Assembly (NCBI GenBank): GCA_021732245.1
Contig: JAKFVJ010000213.1
Location: forward strand, 1-16,565
DNA length: 16,565 nt
From: Candidatus Obscuribacterales bacterium
GTDB lineage: Bacteria > Cyanobacteriota > Vampirovibrionia > Obscuribacterales > Obscuribacteraceae
Reading direction: 5' to 3'
Position numbers and translations under genes: made by a program. Of the stretch, positions 14,481 through 16,565 are shown one piece after another; the first letter of the stretch is position 1; the number at the start of each line of letters is the position of its first letter. Under the pieces are notes generated by a model. It saw only the letters and a list, made by a program, of their open reading frames with translations. It was not told where the DNA came from and did not search any database.

Positions 14481-14840
14481 TTATGGATACCAACGATTCC
14501 GCTTTCTTTCCACCTGCGGCGTGAAATGCTTCACGTCGACTGACGGCGGTCTGTATGTCGTTGTCGCTTTTCCCCACCATACTTTCAGGTCTGCAATTGT
14601 GCCCGCTTTGGGAAGGGCTTTACGTTGAGGACCTGGCTTGGGCAAATAAGAACCAGTCGGTCTTCGTCTCGTAGGGGTCGATCCTTGACCGTCGTGCGCA
14701 AGTCGATCTAACTCTCGTTGCCACGGATGCAATTCGCTCTCTTCTATTTCTTCCAGCACTTCCTCCGGTTCTTCGTTTTGAATGTGGCGTGGGGTGCCAC
14801 CCAAGGCCTGTATGGCGGCCAATCTGATGAAAGTAAACAT
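14481..14840 (-). CDS. Hypothetical 119-residue protein with acidic and proline/basic segments
   Basis: From the ATG at 14838-14840 the product begins MFTFIRLAAIQALGG. It has a Glu-rich stretch at about 24-36 (EEPEEVLEEIEESE) and then a Pro/Arg/Lys-rich tail ending in RKRNRWYP. There is no clear signal peptide or membrane helix, and I do not recognise a family. In-frame starts also exist at ATG 14846 and GTG 14855; GGAG at 14850-14853 is 9 nt before ATG 14840 and only 3 nt before ATG 14846, so the shorter reading is chosen. It is divergent from the malic enzyme gene and is followed by a terminator-like hairpin. A real gene is likely from position and binding site, but coding evidence is modest. 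Confidence 0.55.
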   Translation of the reverse strand: MFTFIRLAAIQALGGTPRHIQNEEPEEVLEEIEESELHPWQRELDRLAHDGQGSTPTRRRPTGSYLPKPGPQRKALPKAGTIADLKVWWGKATTTYRPPSVDVKHFTPQVERKRNRWYP

Positions 14841-14931
14841 GTGCATGGGCTCCACTAATCCAATTGATATGTGCCCGCGCTAAATCTAGAAATAACACTG
14901 AAATTGGCTTCTTAAGCCGTTTTTAGCTTTA

Positions 14932-14959
14932 TTGCACTTAATCAATCGTCGGGTACACT
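14932..14959 (+). promoter_or_regulatory. Candidate promoter for the malic enzyme gene
   Basis: TTGCAC (14932-14937) and TACACT (14954-14959) are spaced 16 bp, about 40 bp before the ATG at 14998, in the gap between divergent genes. Each box matches the sigma-70 consensus at four positions. The call rests on consensus and position only. Confidence 0.35.
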
Positions 14960-14997
14960 GTTGATTCGGAATCAAGAACAGCGGAAACAACACAGAC

Positions 14998-16320
14998 ATG
15001 CCTGTCAGCAACGAACAAAAAATTCTGCGCATTTTGCGCCTACAAGTTACCGACAAACCAGGATACCTGGCAAAGATTGCCACCATTCTCGGTGAGCTCG
15101 ACGCAAACATCGGTGAAATATCAATCTTCTCGCAAGGACCGGACTACATCGTCCGCGAAATCAGTTTGCAGCTGAAGGACGAAGACCACTTGAAGAAGAT
15201 CGTCTGCAGCATCGAAAAGCTTGATGGTGTCACTATCGATGACGTAATTGATCCAGTTGAACAATTACACGAGGGCGGCAAGATAGGCATGAAGAGCCGT
15301 GTCCCGCTCAACAACATCAATGAAATGCGCAAGATATACACACCAGGCGTTGCGCAAATCTGCAAGTTGATCCAGAAAGAACCAGCATTAAGCAAACGAT
15401 TTACCGGCATTTCCAACACCGTTGGAATCATTACAAACGGAACAGCAATTTTAGGACTCGGTCAAATCGGTCCCGTCGCCGGCATGCCTGTTATGGAAGG
15501 CAAGTCAGTTTTATTTGAACAACTTGTAGGCATTAGTGGCATTCCCATTTTAATTGAAAGCACTAAAACCGACGAAGTAATCGACACCATAAAATCAATT
15601 GCCACCACTTTCGGAGCAATTCAACTGGAAGATATTGCTGCGCCGGAATGTTTTGACATTGAAGATAAATTGCAGAAATCGCTCGATATCCCTGTTCTCC
15701 ACGATGACCAACATGGCACTGCCATAGCTGTTTTAGCCGCACTCATCACAATTGCACGTCGAGTAGATCTCAATCTCAATACGTCTCGCATCGGACTAAT
15801 CGGACTCGGAGCCGCAGGCACAGGCATCGCCAGATTGCTCATGCCATTTGGTGTCAAAGAAATACTCGGCGCCGATCTCCGCCAAGACGCTTTAGACAGA
15901 CTAAAAGCCGACGGCGGCACCCCCACAACAATCCCCGACTTGATGTCCAAAGCCGACATAGTAATCGCCACCACCGGCTGCCCCGGCCTTATCACTCCAC
16001 AAATGGTCCGCAAAGGCCAAGTAATCCTCGCCTTATCCAACCCCGACCCCGAAATCATGCCAGAGGTAGCTCTCGATAACGGCGCCTCCTTCGCCGCCGA
16101 CGGCCGGACTATTAACAACGCCCTCGCCTTCCCTGGACTTTTCCGCGGCGCACTAACTGCCGGCGCCAAACACTTCACCCACAAAATGAAAATCGCCGCC
16201 GCCAACGCCATCGCTGATCAAACCCGCGCCAAAGACATCGTCCCCAGCATCCTCGACCGCACAGTGCACCAAGAAGTAGCCGCCGCCGTAGCCCGCGCGT
16301 GGAACGAAGAACACGCGTAA
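14998..16320 (+). CDS. NAD(P)-dependent malic enzyme with N-terminal ACT domain
   Basis: A 440-residue protein. Residues of about 10-88 form an ACT domain (LRLQVTDKPGYLAKIATIL at 13-31), a small-molecule sensing module. The catalytic malic enzyme domain follows, with Y114 in MRKIYTPGV, K169 in MEGKSVLF, metal ligands E211 and D212 in LEDIAAPECF, and D236/D237 in HDDQHGTAIA. A Rossmann region GLGAAGTG (269-276) binds the dinucleotide. The enzyme decarboxylates malate to pyruvate; the short bacterial form lacks the phosphotransacetylase tail of MaeB. NAD versus NADP preference is not decided by what I can see. The ACT domain suggests allosteric control. Ribosome binding is weak. Codons of the last third are markedly C-rich compared with the middle. 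The stop is followed 7 bp later by repeat copy D. Confidence 0.95.
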   Translation: MPVSNEQKILRILRLQVTDKPGYLAKIATILGELDANIGEISIFSQGPDYIVREISLQLKDEDHLKKIVCSIEKLDGVTIDDVIDPVEQLHEGGKIGMKSRVPLNNINEMRKIYTPGVAQICKLIQKEPALSKRFTGISNTVGIITNGTAILGLGQIGPVAGMPVMEGKSVLFEQLVGISGIPILIESTKTDEVIDTIKSIATTFGAIQLEDIAAPECFDIEDKLQKSLDIPVLHDDQHGTAIAVLAALITIARRVDLNLNTSRIGLIGLGAAGTGIARLLMPFGVKEILGADLRQDALDRLKADGGTPTTIPDLMSKADIVIATTGCPGLITPQMVRKGQVILALSNPDPEIMPEVALDNGASFAADGRTINNALAFPGLFRGALTAGAKHFTHKMKIAAANAIADQTRAKDIVPSILDRTVHQEVAAAVARAWNEEHA

Positions 16321-16327
16321 TTTTAGT

Positions 16328-16441
16328 TTTGTCATTCTGAGGCGAAGCCGAAGAATCTGCCGTGGCTATACACTGTTCAGGTTGATCAACCTGAACATGT
16401 TTACTTGCGGTAGATCCTTCGCTGACGCTCAGGATGACAAA
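16328..16441. repeat. Palindromic 3'-end repeat, copy D (inverted relative to A-C)
   Basis: A 114-bp copy. Here the left arm carries the small palindrome (CTGAGGCGAAGCCGAAG) and the right arm the other form (GATCCTTCGCTGACGCTCAG then GATGACAAA). The copy therefore lies in the opposite orientation to A, B and C. The core holds a perfect 24-bp palindrome at 16374-16397 centred on TTGATCAA. It fills the gap between convergent genes, 7 bp after the malic enzyme stop and 5 bp from the stop of the right-edge gene. It is the most diverged copy in the right arm. Confidence 0.9.
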
Positions 16442-16446
16442 GAGAT

Positions 16447-16565
16447 CTAACCCTTCTTAATTTCCCAGAAGTCGGCGCCAATGATGTCCCAAGGCAGACG
16501 ATGCTCGTCTGGATTTTCGGGGTCGAAGGCTTGGTTTACGAAGTAGATCAAGTTGGACGGCTTCT
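16447..16565 (-). CDS. C-terminal fragment of an unknown protein, cut by right edge
   Basis: On the minus strand an open frame enters from the right edge and ends at TAG (16447-16449), giving 38 complete C-terminal residues: KPSNLIYFVNQAFDPE, then NPDEHRLPWDIIGADF, then WEIKKG. It is acidic and aromatic and looks like the end of a soluble domain. I do not recognise a family from so short a piece. The frame is supported by protein-like composition and by the stop lying just before repeat D, as other genes here do. Confidence 0.6.
   Translation of the reverse strand, partial: KPSNLIYFVNQAFDPENPDEHRLPWDIIGADFWEIKKG

Noticed and set aside
14906..14925. Small GGCTT/AAGCC hairpin followed by T-run upstream of malic enzyme
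   Set aside because: The stem is 5 bp only and no plus-strand gene lies before it; it is too weak to call a terminator or attenuator.
8982..16441. The repeats as a CRISPR array
   Set aside because: Copies are 2.3 to 2.6 kb apart, palindromic over their full length, and separated by whole genes. There are no spacers and no cas genes.

Overview
This is chromosomal DNA from a bacterium of moderate GC content. Genes are tightly packed, with frequent ATGA or GTGA stop/start overlaps and several TTG or GTG starts. Nothing in the window fixes the phylum. Exported proteins, a YnbA/YnbB-like lipid pair and a stand-alone O-acyltransferase/SGNH pair suit a free-living, Gram-negative-type environmental bacterium. 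There are no rRNA or tRNA genes, CRISPR arrays, transposases or phage genes.

Left part (1-4077, minus strand): a four-gene envelope operon, transcribed as MBOAT O-acyltransferase, membrane-anchored SGNH hydrolase-like protein, YnbA-like CDP-alcohol phosphatidyltransferase, and YnbB/CdsA-like cytidylyltransferase, which is cut by the left edge. It joins an acyl-transfer pair to a CDP-activated lipid pair. Divergent from it is a two-gene unit (4258-6359): a TIGR01777-type epimerase and an exported SxxK serine hydrolase.

Middle (6364-12596, minus strand): a HigBA-type toxin-antitoxin pair with a near-consensus promoter that contains a perfect inverted repeat. Next come a secreted protein with two LprI/DUF1311-like halves, a short PLP-dependent threonine dehydratase, and the operon exodeoxyribonuclease III, NUDIX hydrolase, unknown protein. 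Alanine dehydrogenase follows, starting at TTG.

Right part (12734-16565): an acetyl-CoA acetyltransferase gene broken by one in-frame TAA, with all three catalytic residues otherwise intact; two small unknown proteins; an ACT-domain malic enzyme; and the C-terminal end of an unknown protein at the right edge. Alanine dehydrogenase, threonine dehydratase and malic enzyme all feed pyruvate/2-oxoacid metabolism, but they are separate transcription units.

The most unusual content is a family of four palindromic repeats of 114-115 bp (near 8982, 11355, 13927 and 16328). Each lies just 3' of a stop codon. The outer arms are conserved, the overall length is nearly fixed, and the core has diverged while each copy keeps its own dyad. 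No gap over 300 bp is without a gene; the longer gaps are mostly filled by these repeats.
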